This document shows positions 8,083 to 15,013 of a DNA stretch of 31,156 nt, in pieces; within the stretch, counting starts at the first letter, position 1; every line of letters begins with the position of its first letter. The DNA is taken from contig CALBTC010000198.1 of assembly GCA_937967805.1 (NCBI GenBank), forward strand, positions 1 to 31,156, written 5' to 3'. Source of the stretch: an uncultured Anaerolineaceae bacterium (GTDB lineage Bacteria; Chloroflexota; Anaerolineae; Promineifilales; Promineifilaceae). The notes below the pieces were generated by a model. That model had not been told where the DNA came from and ran no database searches. It saw only the letters and a list, made by a program, of their open reading frames with translations. A program made the position numbers and the translations under genes.

Positions 8083-9753
8083 CTATTTATGGCAGGTTCG
8101 GGCAAATTCGATGGCGGATTCGGCCGTTTCCAACTCACCTGCTGCCTGTGCCTCTTGAATCAGCCGCAGCAATCGTCCCACTTCTGGCCCAGGAGACAAT
8201 TCCAAAGCTTGCATAAGGGTACGGCCGTCTACCAAGGGCGGCGGCATCACCGTTTCCTCACGCCGTTCAAAGTAATGATGGCAAAGTTCGCCCACTACAC
8301 GCAGCAGCGCCTGCCACTGTTCGACTGGCCCGGTGCCGTTGTAGGTGGCCAGATGATCGGCCAGGGAGAGCAGGGCAATGTTGATGCCGGATACGGCCGT
8401 TGCCCGAAAATAGCGGTACACCGTTCGCCGCGACAAATTTCCGCCGCTGTTGGCCAGGTGCAACGGCCGCATGTGCCCGGCAACAATTTTCTTGACATAA
8501 GCAATAGCTTCATTGCTCAAGCTCAGACGGCGCAGCACTCGCCCGGTTAAATCCGCCCCGGTTTTTTCATGCCCTATAAAGCGAATCCGGCCATCTGGTT
8601 CGAAGGGTTGCGTTTCCGCTTTGCCGACATCGTGGAACAAGGCACCAAGACGCAGCAGGAGACGGCCGTTCACCCCCCCATCCACTTCCTCCTGCCAAAG
8701 CACCTGAATTTGTTCGGCATAAGGTTTTAGCACTTTTTTAACCGCAAAGGACGCAGAGAGCGCAAAGTTCTTATTTTTTTCTCTTGGCGTACTTTGCGTT
8801 CTTTGCGGTTCATTTTCGACAGCGTTTTCTATCAGGGTGAGCCAGCGCAGGACGGAGAGGGTGTGGGCAAATACGGGTTCGTGGTGCGGCGCGGATTGCT
8901 CTACAGTGGTGAGGGCGACAATGTCAGGCAGGATTTCGGCCAACAGGCCCAGGTTGGCCAGATCGGCGACAGCCTGATGGGGCACGGCCGTTTCCAGCAG
9001 CTTCAACAATTCATCCCGAATGCGCTCGGTGGAAATGTTGTTCAGGTGAGAGGCGGCGGCGCGCACGGCCGTTTCCGTTTCCGGCGTCAAGGTGAACCTC
9101 AGACTGTGGGCCAGCCGTACCGCCCGCAGGCAGCGCACCGGGTCATCCAGCAGGCTGCGTTCGTGGATGATCCGCACCAGTTCAGCAGATAGATCGGCCT
9201 GCCCGTTGTGCGGGTCGATGAGTCCAGCGGTGGTTGTGGCCGTGGCGGGCAGGGCAATGGCGTTGATCGTCAGGTCACGGTCACGCAGATCGGCGGCCAG
9301 ATCGCTGCCGCGAAAGCGGGCAAAATCGAGGCTGGTACGGGCTTCGGGCAAGATGACGCGCCCGGTGTCCCGCTCGCGGTCCAGGACGTAGGCGGGCACA
9401 CCCAGGGCATCGGCCACCTGGAAAGCGAGCTGGACGGCGTTTGCCGGCACTACAAAATCCAGGTCGTGGCTGACGCGGCCCAGCAGAGCATCGCGCACCG
9501 CTCCGCCCACCAGGTAGACTGGTTGTGATTGGGTTTGGAATAACGGCCGTAACCGCTCCAGCAGCGGCGAAAGCGACAATGGCTCACCAGATGGATCATC
9601 CACAAAACGCAGGGCAAAGCGCTCTTTAGGACGGCTGTGCCGGGCCATTTGAGCGGCGGCTTCGGCCGTTTCGCCCACGCCCGTCACCTGGTCCCCAAAC
9701 AAGGCGACCCAACGGCCAGCATAGGCGGATAAATCTGCTACATCACTGCTCAT
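8083..9753 (-). CDS. CCA-adding/poly(A) polymerase-type tRNA nucleotidyltransferase with HD domain
   Basis: About 556 residues from the ATG at 9753. Residues 8-52 match a DUF5678-like module (YAGRWVALFGDQV). The class II nucleotidyltransferase core follows: GGAVRD (83-88), metal-binding DLD (97-99), RDRDLTINAIA (157-167) and ERSLLDDPVRCLRA (198-211). An HD phosphohydrolase domain has LGALFHDVGK. It should add or repair the tRNA 3' CCA end; poly(A) polymerase activity is the alternative. Residues about 315-338 (QRTQSTPREKNKNFALSASF) are encoded by an inserted hairpin repeat, in frame, between the core and the HD domain. A TTG start at 9789 is possible but has a poorly placed SD. Nine CGGCCG palindromes lie in it. 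Confidence 0.92.
   Translation of the reverse strand: MSSDVADLSAYAGRWVALFGDQVTGVGETAEAAAQMARHSRPKERFALRFVDDPSGEPLSLSPLLERLRPLFQTQSQPVYLVGGAVRDALLGRVSHDLDFVVPANAVQLAFQVADALGVPAYVLDRERDTGRVILPEARTSLDFARFRGSDLAADLRDRDLTINAIALPATATTTAGLIDPHNGQADLSAELVRIIHERSLLDDPVRCLRAVRLAHSLRFTLTPETETAVRAAASHLNNISTERIRDELLKLLETAVPHQAVADLANLGLLAEILPDIVALTTVEQSAPHHEPVFAHTLSVLRWLTLIENAVENEPQRTQSTPREKNKNFALSASFAVKKVLKPYAEQIQVLWQEEVDGGVNGRLLLRLGALFHDVGKAETQPFEPDGRIRFIGHEKTGADLTGRVLRRLSLSNEAIAYVKKIVAGHMRPLHLANSGGNLSRRTVYRYFRATAVSGINIALLSLADHLATYNGTGPVEQWQALLRVVGELCHHYFERREETVMPPPLVDGRTLMQALELSPGPEVGRLLRLIQEAQAAGELETAESAIEFARTCHK
8740..8810. repeat. Hairpin repeat inserted in frame in the CCA enzyme gene
   Basis: AACCGCAAAGGACGCAGAG (8740-8758) pairs with CTTTGCGTTCTTTGCGGTT (8792-8810) with two mismatches; the spacer is A/T-rich. 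This sequence type is a common intergenic repeat, yet here it is inside a coding region and keeps the frame open. A partial copy of the arm (CTCTTTGCGGTT) is seen near 7924 in the gltA leader. Confidence 0.85.
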
Positions 9754-9828
9754 AATATCTAGCGGACCTTCATTGCTTTGTACGTGCAATCCCTCTCAAA
9801 CAAAACGATTTAGATATGTGAAGCGTAG

Positions 9829-9888
9829 AGCATCAGATGCAGAGCGGATTATATTCAAGCCGTTCGCATCTGAGGATGCTTACTCCGC
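9829..9888. repeat. Dispersed inverted repeat, copy A
   Basis: AGCATCAGATGC (left) pairs with GCATCTGAGGATGCT (right) apart from a 3-nt bulge. The right arm with flanks, 9860-9888, matches 24927-24955 at 27 of 29 positions. It supplies the end of the methyltransferase gene. Confidence 0.75.
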
Positions 9889-10697
9889 CTTTTTTTGCGG
9901 CAAACTGAGATGATGCTTGGACTAGAACCCGTTAACGGCTCTAAATTCCAATCGCCGTACTGCCGCAAGATGGTGAAACCATTATAGTGCAGCAGCGCTT
10001 CAAGTTCCTGCGGAAAGGTAAAGCGCACGGCGATGCGCGTCACTTTGGTGTGTTCCTTCTCACCTTCCTGCCAGCGCCAGTATCTCTTCCAGTGCAAGAT
10101 TTGGGCAACATGATTGTATGTCTGGGTTCGGGAGACTTGTACGATACGGCCGTTGCTGTCAGTACAGCCCGGCCCATCCTCTTCCTCATCGCGAGTCTCA
10201 AGTAATGTAAACAAACCCTGCTCCGGTGAGCTCATTGGCGTCTGACGAGCATATGGCGATTTTGCCCAGCGTGGGTTGCGCGTCTCGAAGGCAAACAGGC
10301 CATCTTCGTACAAATGCTTTTTCACACAATGCAACAGCGCTTCCTGATCAGCGCGGGTGAGGAAAGCCTGGAAAGCGTTTCCTGTTAAAAAGATCAGCTT
10401 AAACTGCTCGCCGAGGTCGAAGTTACGTGCATCACCCTCCACCCAACGAATGGACAGACCAACAGATTTGCGGCGCGCCTGTTCCAGCATCCCTGGCACA
10501 ATGTCCAGACCGGTTACGGTAAAACCCCGCTGCGCAATGGGGATACAGACTCGGCCAGTACCACAGGCAATCTCAAGTACCGAGCCTCCGGTCTCCTTTG
10601 CCAGCGCGGTGTAGAAAGCAACACCCGTGTTACTGCTGTCCTCAATATCGTAATTGAGCGGATCGGCAAATTCTTCCAGATTGTCGTGATCGATCAA
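9855..10697 (-). CDS. Class I SAM-dependent methyltransferase
   Basis: 280 residues. Rossmann-fold motif I is VLEIACGTGRV (40-50), followed by VTGLDIVPGMLEQAR (motif II) and IRWVEGDARNF; motif IV is FKLIFLTGNAF. The substrate is unknown; the family includes small-molecule and ubiquinone-type methyltransferases. CAGGAG lies 7 nt before the ATG. The last codons (SKHPQMRTA) are encoded by a dispersed inverted repeat that also occurs at 24.9 kb, so the native C-terminus was probably replaced. It is flanked by repeats on both sides and is probably transcribed alone. Confidence 0.9.
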   Translation of the reverse strand: MIDHDNLEEFADPLNYDIEDSSNTGVAFYTALAKETGGSVLEIACGTGRVCIPIAQRGFTVTGLDIVPGMLEQARRKSVGLSIRWVEGDARNFDLGEQFKLIFLTGNAFQAFLTRADQEALLHCVKKHLYEDGLFAFETRNPRWAKSPYARQTPMSSPEQGLFTLLETRDEEEDGPGCTDSNGRIVQVSRTQTYNHVAQILHWKRYWRWQEGEKEHTKVTRIAVRFTFPQELEALLHYNGFTILRQYGDWNLEPLTGSSPSIISVCRKKRRSKHPQMRTA

Positions 10698-10757
10698 TGA
10701 GCCAACTCCTGAAATAGGAGACTGCGCCTATACAAGACTGATTCTCAAAAAGAAACG

Positions 10758-10817
10758 GGACACAGATTTTAGCAGATGAACACAGATTTTTTTCATTTAT
10801 CTGCGTAATCTGTGTCC
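10758..10817. repeat. Dispersed hairpin repeat after hpt
   Basis: GGACACAGATT (10758-10768) and AATCTGTGTCC (10807-10817) are perfect inverted repeats, with internal CAGAT/ATCTG pairs and two direct copies of CACAGATTTT. The type is a common intergenic repeat. It could end transcription of the tdk-hpt unit. Confidence 0.8.
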
Positions 10818-10829
10818 TAAATGTTTTTA

Positions 10830-11402
10830 CTATAAGTTCAAATGGGCAAAAACTTCTGGCTTGAGCACGGCGATGAAAGGCAAATTGCGATATAGTTCGT
10901 CAAAATCCAGCCCATAGCCTACCACAAACTCATCAGGAATATCAAAACCGATGTAGTCGACCGGCACATCCACTTCGCGGCGGGACGGTTTGTTGAGCAG
11001 GGTGCAAATTTTGAGCGAGGCGGGCTGGCGGGCCAGCAAATTTTGGCGCAGGTAGCTCAGCGTGTGGCCGCTGTCGATGATGTCTTCGACGATGAGGACG
11101 TTGCGTCCGGCCAGCGGCTGCTTCAGGTCCATGATGATTTGCACAGCCCCGCTGCTTTTGGTGCTGCTGCCGTAGCTGGAAATGCCCATGAAGTCGAGGT
11201 GATGCGGCCGTTTCAAAGCGCGGCTCAAATCAGAGAGAAAGACATAGCCACCTTTCAGCACACAAATCAGCAGTAAATCTTCTTCCTCTGCGTAATCGGC
11301 TTCGATAATGGTAACCAATTCGGCAATACGCTGCTGGAGTTGTTCCTCGTTAATTAAAATCTGATCGATATCCTGGTATAAATCATGAAGGTTTTGGCTC
11401 AT
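10830..11402 (-). CDS. hpt: Hypoxanthine phosphoribosyltransferase
   Basis: 190 residues from the ATG at 11402, chosen because GGAAAGG lies about 8 nt upstream and MSQNLHDLYQDIDQILI fits the family; the longer frame would overlap tdk. It salvages hypoxanthine and guanine with PRPP in the cytoplasm. The PRPP loop is NVLIVEDIIDSGHTL (101-115), LLICVLKGGYVFLSDL is the pyrophosphate-binding region (43-59) and FMGISSYGSS lies in the flexible loop (71-80). It follows tdk by 13 bp, so both salvage enzymes are likely co-transcribed. Confidence 0.95.
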   Translation of the reverse strand: MSQNLHDLYQDIDQILINEEQLQQRIAELVTIIEADYAEEEDLLLICVLKGGYVFLSDLSRALKRPHHLDFMGISSYGSSTKSSGAVQIIMDLKQPLAGRNVLIVEDIIDSGHTLSYLRQNLLARQPASLKICTLLNKPSRREVDVPVDYIGFDIPDEFVVGYGLDFDELYRNLPFIAVLKPEVFAHLNL

Positions 11403-11415
11403 TGACACACCTTTC

Positions 11416-12006
11416 CTAATGGCTGCCGTTGCGGGCCGGTAGAACCTGATGACATTCGCGGCAGCGCGCCTCATAGACTTCGGCGGCCCCTACCAGAACG
11501 ACGGGATCGTCATAAGCAGCCGGCTGGCCGTCAATAAGGCGCTGGGTGCGGCTGGCTTCTTCGCCACAGACCACGCAAATGGCGTGCAGCTTGCTCACCA
11601 TTTCAGCGCGGGCCAGCAGAGCAGGCATGGGGCCAAAGGGCACGCCGCGAAAATCCATATCCAGCCCGGCGCAGATGACACGCCGGCCCTGCTCTACCAA
11701 CTGTTCGCAAATGTCGATGACGGCCGTATCAAAAAACTGGACCTCATCAATCGCCACTACCGTGGTGTTTTCATCCAGCGTCTCCAAAATACGCTGCGAA
11801 GATGCCACCGGCAGCGCTTCAAAATCGGCTCCGTTGTGGGACGTGACTCTTTCTGCATGATAGCGATTATCAATAACCGGTTTGAACACCTGGATTTGTT
11901 GGCGGGCAATCTGGGCACGGCGCAAACGGCGAATGAGTTCTTCCGTTTTGCCGCTAAACATGCTGCCGCAAATGACCTCAATGCGGCCTTTGGAATGCTT
12001 GGTCAT
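11416..12006 (-). CDS. tdk: Thymidine kinase (type II)
   Basis: 196 residues. It phosphorylates thymidine with ATP in nucleotide salvage. The P-loop is GSMFSGKT (14-21), the catalytic base is E88 in IDEVQFF, and [13 protein letters not shown] (114-126) is the thymidine-site region. The zinc lasso has C144-x2-C147 and C182-x2-C185. AGGAGG lies 5 nt before the ATG. It lies downstream of the rpmE terminator and immediately upstream of hpt. A clear promoter was not found by eye. Confidence 0.96.
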   Translation of the reverse strand: MTKHSKGRIEVICGSMFSGKTEELIRRLRRAQIARQQIQVFKPVIDNRYHAERVTSHNGADFEALPVASSQRILETLDENTTVVAIDEVQFFDTAVIDICEQLVEQGRRVICAGLDMDFRGVPFGPMPALLARAEMVSKLHAICVVCGEEASRTQRLIDGQPAAYDDPVVLVGAAEVYEARCRECHQVLPARNGSH

Positions 12007-12044
12007 CCTTCCTCCTTGGCTAAGTTTAAACGTTACAAAACAAG

Positions 12045-12076
12045 AAAGGGCAGATACGTAAACGCATCTGCCCTTT
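12045..12076 (-). terminator. Bidirectional-type hairpin terminator after rpmE
   Basis: AAAGGGCAGAT and ATCTGCCCTTT (with CG/CG extension) form a long stem with a TAAA-type loop. On the minus strand it is followed by a T-rich stretch (TTTCTTGTTTTG). It separates the ribosomal protein operon from tdk-hpt. Confidence 0.8.
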
Positions 12077-12102
12077 TAAATTTCACATTTACCTGGCCAA
12101 AT

Positions 12103-12549
12103 TTAGTCGATAAGTCCTTCGCTGCGAAGGAACTTTCTGATATCAATCAACGCTTTCTGACCAATGCCAGGTAAGGCCAGCAGGGCATCCTCACCTTGGT
12201 TCAGCAGCTCAAGCACGTCTCCAACCGTAGTCACGTCGGCGTCTCTAAGCGCATTGGTGGCCCGCGTGCCCAAACCCATCGCATCCACTTCCAGATTCAC
12301 AGGTTTGGCCGTTTCTTGGACCTCTTCTTCTTGCTTAACCAGCTCTTCGCGCTTCTGCAAACGGCGCATGAAGCGGTCTACCTGGCCTTCGGTATCAACC
12401 AGGCGCTGGGTGCCGGTGTAGAAGGGATGGGTACCGGACCAGATTTCCACGCGAATTTCCGGCTGGGTAGAACCCACTGTCATCACAACTTCGCCATCAA
12501 CAATCACTTTGGCGTCGGGATACCATTCGGGATGAATTTCTTGTTTCAT
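12103..12549 (-). CDS. rpmE: Ribosomal protein bL31 fused to an RNA polymerase alpha-CTD-like domain
   Basis: 148 residues, twice the bL31 length. Residues 1-66 are bL31 ([29 protein letters not shown]). The four zinc cysteines of the C+ form are absent (I/V, D, W and T at their places), so this is a zinc-free C- form. After an acidic linker (67-88) residues 89-148 resemble the alpha subunit C-terminal domain: [20 protein letters not shown] and [16 protein letters not shown]. The residues aligned with E. coli alpha R265 and N268 (here R96 and N99) and G296 and K298 (G130 and K132) are kept. A generic helix-hairpin-helix is the alternative reading. It is the last gene of rplU-rpmA-rpmE, 16 bp after rpmA, then a terminator. 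Confidence 0.9.
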   Translation of the reverse strand: MKQEIHPEWYPDAKVIVDGEVVMTVGSTQPEIRVEIWSGTHPFYTGTQRLVDTEGQVDRFMRRLQKREELVKQEEEVQETAKPVNLEVDAMGLGTRATNALRDADVTTVGDVLELLNQGEDALLALPGIGQKALIDIRKFLRSEGLID

Positions 12550-12565
12550 GTGTCCAACGCCTTCC

Positions 12566-12823
12566 TTAACTTTCGACGGGATACACGCTGACGTATTTAC
12601 GGCCGTGTTTCGTCTCGAAAGTTACCTGTCCTTCAGCTACAGCAAAGATGGTGTGATCTTTGCCAATTCCTACATGGTTACCCGGACGGATTCTAGTGCC
12701 GCGCTGCCGGATGATGATATTGCCGGGAATCACATATTCACCACCATAACGCTTTACGCCCAGCCGCTTCGAATTGCTATCACGGCCGTTTTTTGTTGAG
12801 CCTGCACCTTTCTTGTGTGCCAT
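12566..12823 (-). CDS. rpmA: Ribosomal protein bL27
   Basis: 85 residues. It starts [20 protein letters not shown], so no cleaved N-terminal extension as in Firmicutes is present, and the tail reaching the peptidyl-transferase centre is encoded directly. [19 protein letters not shown] and [14 protein letters not shown] are the core motifs. AAAGGAG lies 9 nt before the ATG. It follows rplU by 13 bp. Confidence 0.98.
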   Translation of the reverse strand: MAHKKGAGSTKNGRDSNSKRLGVKRYGGEYVIPGNIIIRQRGTRIRPGNHVGIGKDHTIFAVAEGQVTFETKHGRKYVSVYPVES

Positions 12824-12836
12824 GTCATTTGCTCCT

Positions 12837-13151
12837 TTATCCTGCTACGATCTCGTCAATCCGCAGCCGCGTATAATATTGCCGATGTCCCTGACGACGA
12901 CGATACCGCTTCTTAGGCTTATATTTCCAAACAAAAATTTTCTCACCGCGATACTGTTCAACAACAGTCGCTTTGACAGATGCACCTGCCACGGTTGGCT
13001 GACCAACTTTTACATCATCGCCGTTCGCCAGGAGCAAGACATTTTCCAGTTCAATTTGCTCACCGACTTCGTAGGGAAGCTTTTCCACTGAGAAGCTGTG
13101 CCCCTCTTCGGCGCGGTATTGCCGGCCACCACTTTCTACAATTGCGTACAC
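12837..13151 (-). CDS. rplU: Ribosomal protein bL21
   Basis: 104 residues, normal length. [17 protein letters not shown] and the basic [20 protein letters not shown] rRNA-binding stretch (78-95) are diagnostic. The start is GTG at 13151 with GGAGG 7 nt upstream. The leader has a hairpin followed by eight T directly before the SD, a possible attenuator. First gene of rplU-rpmA-rpmE. Confidence 0.97.
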   Translation of the reverse strand: MYAIVESGGRQYRAEEGHSFSVEKLPYEVGEQIELENVLLLANGDDVKVGQPTVAGASVKATVVEQYRGEKIFVWKYKPKKRYRRRQGHRQYYTRLRIDEIVAG

Positions 13152-13162
13152 GTTGTGCCTCC

Positions 13163-13194
13163 AAAAAAAACCAGCACCTCTTAAAGGATGCCGG
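13163..13194 (-). promoter_or_regulatory. Putative attenuator hairpin in the rplU leader
   Basis: On the minus strand CCGGCATCC and GAGGTGCTGG pair with wobbles around a TTTAA loop, followed at once by eight T and then the GGAGG of rplU. This is a terminator shape placed between a strong promoter and the first gene, so it may control the operon by premature termination. bL21 leaders are known in Firmicutes; homology to those was not established. Confidence 0.55.
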
Positions 13195-13249
13195 TGTGAA
13201 AATTTGTAATCTGCCTGGGCAGTGGTAGAGAACCCAGACGCGAACGAGG

Positions 13250-13278
13250 ATTATAGCTTGGCCCTGGTTGATTGTCAA
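13250..13278 (-). promoter_or_regulatory. Consensus sigma-70 promoter of rplU-rpmA-rpmE
   Basis: TTGACA (13278-13273) and TATAAT (13255-13250) on the minus strand are both exact consensus and 17 bp apart. It gives a leader of about 90 nt. The -35 box overlaps the TGA stop of a PadR-like gene remnant. Confidence 0.85.
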
Positions 13279-13469
13279 AGCGAAAAACGGCCGTATTCAA
13301 TCGACAATTGGCCGAGGTCGGTGATGCGGTATGCTTTGCGGATACGGCCGTTAACGGTTCCCGTCGCTTCGTCATACCGTTCAATCCAGCCTTGGTCCAA
13401 CATGCGGCGCAAGGCCCCATACAGAGTGCCGGTGCTGAGCTTGATACGGCCGTAGCTAACAACCTTATG
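13276..13469 (-). pseudogene. PadR-like transcriptional regulator remnant
   Basis: On the minus strand the frame reads GRIKLSTGTLYGALRRMLDQ then GWIERYDEA, KAYRITDLGQ and a TGA stop. This is the recognition helix and wing of a PadR/winged-helix regulator. The first half of the domain is missing: an in-frame TAG sits just upstream (13470-13472), without a start codon. The C-terminal helix is also absent. Three CGGCCG palindromes lie within 170 bp. Confidence 0.75.
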
Positions 13470-13589
13470 CTAAAATCCAAGGGTCACTATTGCAAGATAA
13501 GCGGTGCGGCGGGACGCCGACCACAGCCGGGCAGCGTTTCGCGTGTGCCAAAACCCGCATCTCAGCAAGGGTTAGGAAGGAGTTTTGTT

Positions 13590-14621
13590 TTGATACGCTA
13601 CTCTACAGACAGTCTAATTTTGCTTTTGCTACTTTTATTGGCGAGTTCTTGCCAGTCACCAGCAGTTACCGTCGAACGAGTTACTCCAACACCACGGGCT
13701 TTTCACCAGATGACATACGATAGTACACGCCAACTTGTAGTGATGTTTGGTGGGCAGTCGGGTGTGCTGACGACGGCCGAAGATGAGTTCCCGCAAGCCA
13801 GCTGGCTCAATGACACTTGGACGTTCAACGGGGATGTTTGGCAACAGGTTAACGCGTCAATCAGCCTCGACTCTTCAGGCGGTTATGACATAGCATTCGA
13901 TGCAAATCGTAATGTGACGGTGTTAATCGGTCGCAGTCAAGAATCGGAAGGAAACAATAGGTTCGCAAAAATGTGGGAGTTTGATGAGTCAGGTTGGCAT
14001 AAAGCCACCGTGAATGAGGAAATCCCTGCTCAATTGTTTCCCCTTTTGGTTATTGATCCGCATCAGAAAGATCTTTTTTTGTTTTCAGGTTTTCAGCTCA
14101 GCGAAATTTGGCAATATGATGGCCAAGCCTGGTCGCACTCCCCTTCCCAGGTTCCGCCCCTTATGAGAGGTTCGCTGATTGCCAAAGTGGTTTATTTCGA
14201 GCAGTTGGAAGCTTTTGTCTTCACAAATTTGACGGGGGGAACAGAAAAGTTTACTCCTTTTCAGGAAGAGCGTTGGAGCTTCTTGCCTTCGCGAGAAGAA
14301 AATAACGGTGGGCGTTTCTGGTTTGACATGGTGTACGATACGGCGCGAGGAGTTATTGTTTTATTCGGTGGACAAAGGCAGGCACGCCCTGCCGGAAGTT
14401 TACAGCTAGAGGTCATTCAAACGCTAAATGACACCTGGGAATTTGATGGCGAAGTCTGGTATGAAGTTTCACCGCGCCAGGTGCCACCAGCCCGATATGG
14501 TCACGCAATGGCCTACGATGAAGCGCGAGGCGTTGTTGTCCTGTTTGGCGGTATCGCTGCTGATGGAACCTATCTAAACGACACCTGGGAATATAACGGT
14601 CTGACCTGGACCCAGAAATAA
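13590..14621 (+). CDS. Kelch-repeat lipoprotein
   Basis: About 343 residues from a TTG at 13590, chosen because AGGAAGGAG lies 7 nt upstream and the next residues form a lipoprotein signal (IRYSTDSLILLLLLLLASSC, lipobox Cys at 21). The longer in-frame extension upstream has no signal and crosses the PadR remnant. The body holds Kelch/galactose-oxidase-type blades: MTYDSTRQLVVMFGG, LNDTWTFNG, MVYDTARGVIVLFGG, LNDTWEFDG, MAYDEARGVVVLFGG and LNDTWEYNG, at least three clear blades. It is probably a surface beta-propeller binding protein; the ligand is unknown. It is monocistronic. Confidence 0.85.
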   Translation: MIRYSTDSLILLLLLLLASSCQSPAVTVERVTPTPRAFHQMTYDSTRQLVVMFGGQSGVLTTAEDEFPQASWLNDTWTFNGDVWQQVNASISLDSSGGYDIAFDANRNVTVLIGRSQESEGNNRFAKMWEFDESGWHKATVNEEIPAQLFPLLVIDPHQKDLFLFSGFQLSEIWQYDGQAWSHSPSQVPPLMRGSLIAKVVYFEQLEAFVFTNLTGGTEKFTPFQEERWSFLPSREENNGGRFWFDMVYDTARGVIVLFGGQRQARPAGSLQLEVIQTLNDTWEFDGEVWYEVSPRQVPPARYGHAMAYDEARGVVVLFGGIAADGTYLNDTWEYNGLTWTQK

Positions 14622-14787
14622 TTATTCGCTCACTTCATTCATTTACTTGTTGAAGCGCACCCCGCTCCGGCGCAGTCTTCATTGTGAACTGTGGCCGGTC
14701 TCCAGACCGTGCCACTTTCTGTGCCTGTCATAAAGTTGGTGGGCTAAACGGCCGTTTTCTCAACTTGTCAGCTTGATGGGGAAACGA

Positions 14788-14994
14788 TCATTCTTTCCTG
14801 TTAACCGGCAGATCAGCCACAGCCTGCCATTCACTAGCCAGTTCATCTTCCGTGTAGTCTACGTAAGCAATGCCGTGTCTGCGTAACAAAGCCAGAAACT
14901 CAATCTGGCTGATACCCAACAACTGCGCAGCTTTCCCAGATGAGATTCGCCCTTCGACAAACAAGGAGGAAACTAACCTGATTGTATCCGAAAA
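14788..14994 (-). pseudogene. UPF0175 family (antitoxin-like) remnant
   Basis: A 68-codon open frame ends at a TGA at 14788 and reads LFVEGRISSGKAAQLLGISQ then IEFLALLRRHGIAYVDYTED. This is the C-terminal two thirds of UPF0175, small proteins often paired with PIN-type toxins. An in-frame stop at 14995 removes the N-terminal strand and there is no ATG, so it is probably dead. It lies directly after the mutase stop on the same strand; no toxin gene is present. Confidence 0.65.
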
Positions 14995-15013
14995 TCAAAT
15001 CCACCACGCATTG

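Noticed and set aside
11449..12174. Plus-strand open frame of 241 codons over tdk
   Set aside because: Shadow of tdk and the terminator region; no motif and no SD.
13272..13589. In-frame N-terminal extension of the Kelch lipoprotein
   Set aside because: It would bury the lipoprotein signal 106 residues deep and crosses a PadR remnant on the other strand; the TTG at 13590 has a strong SD.
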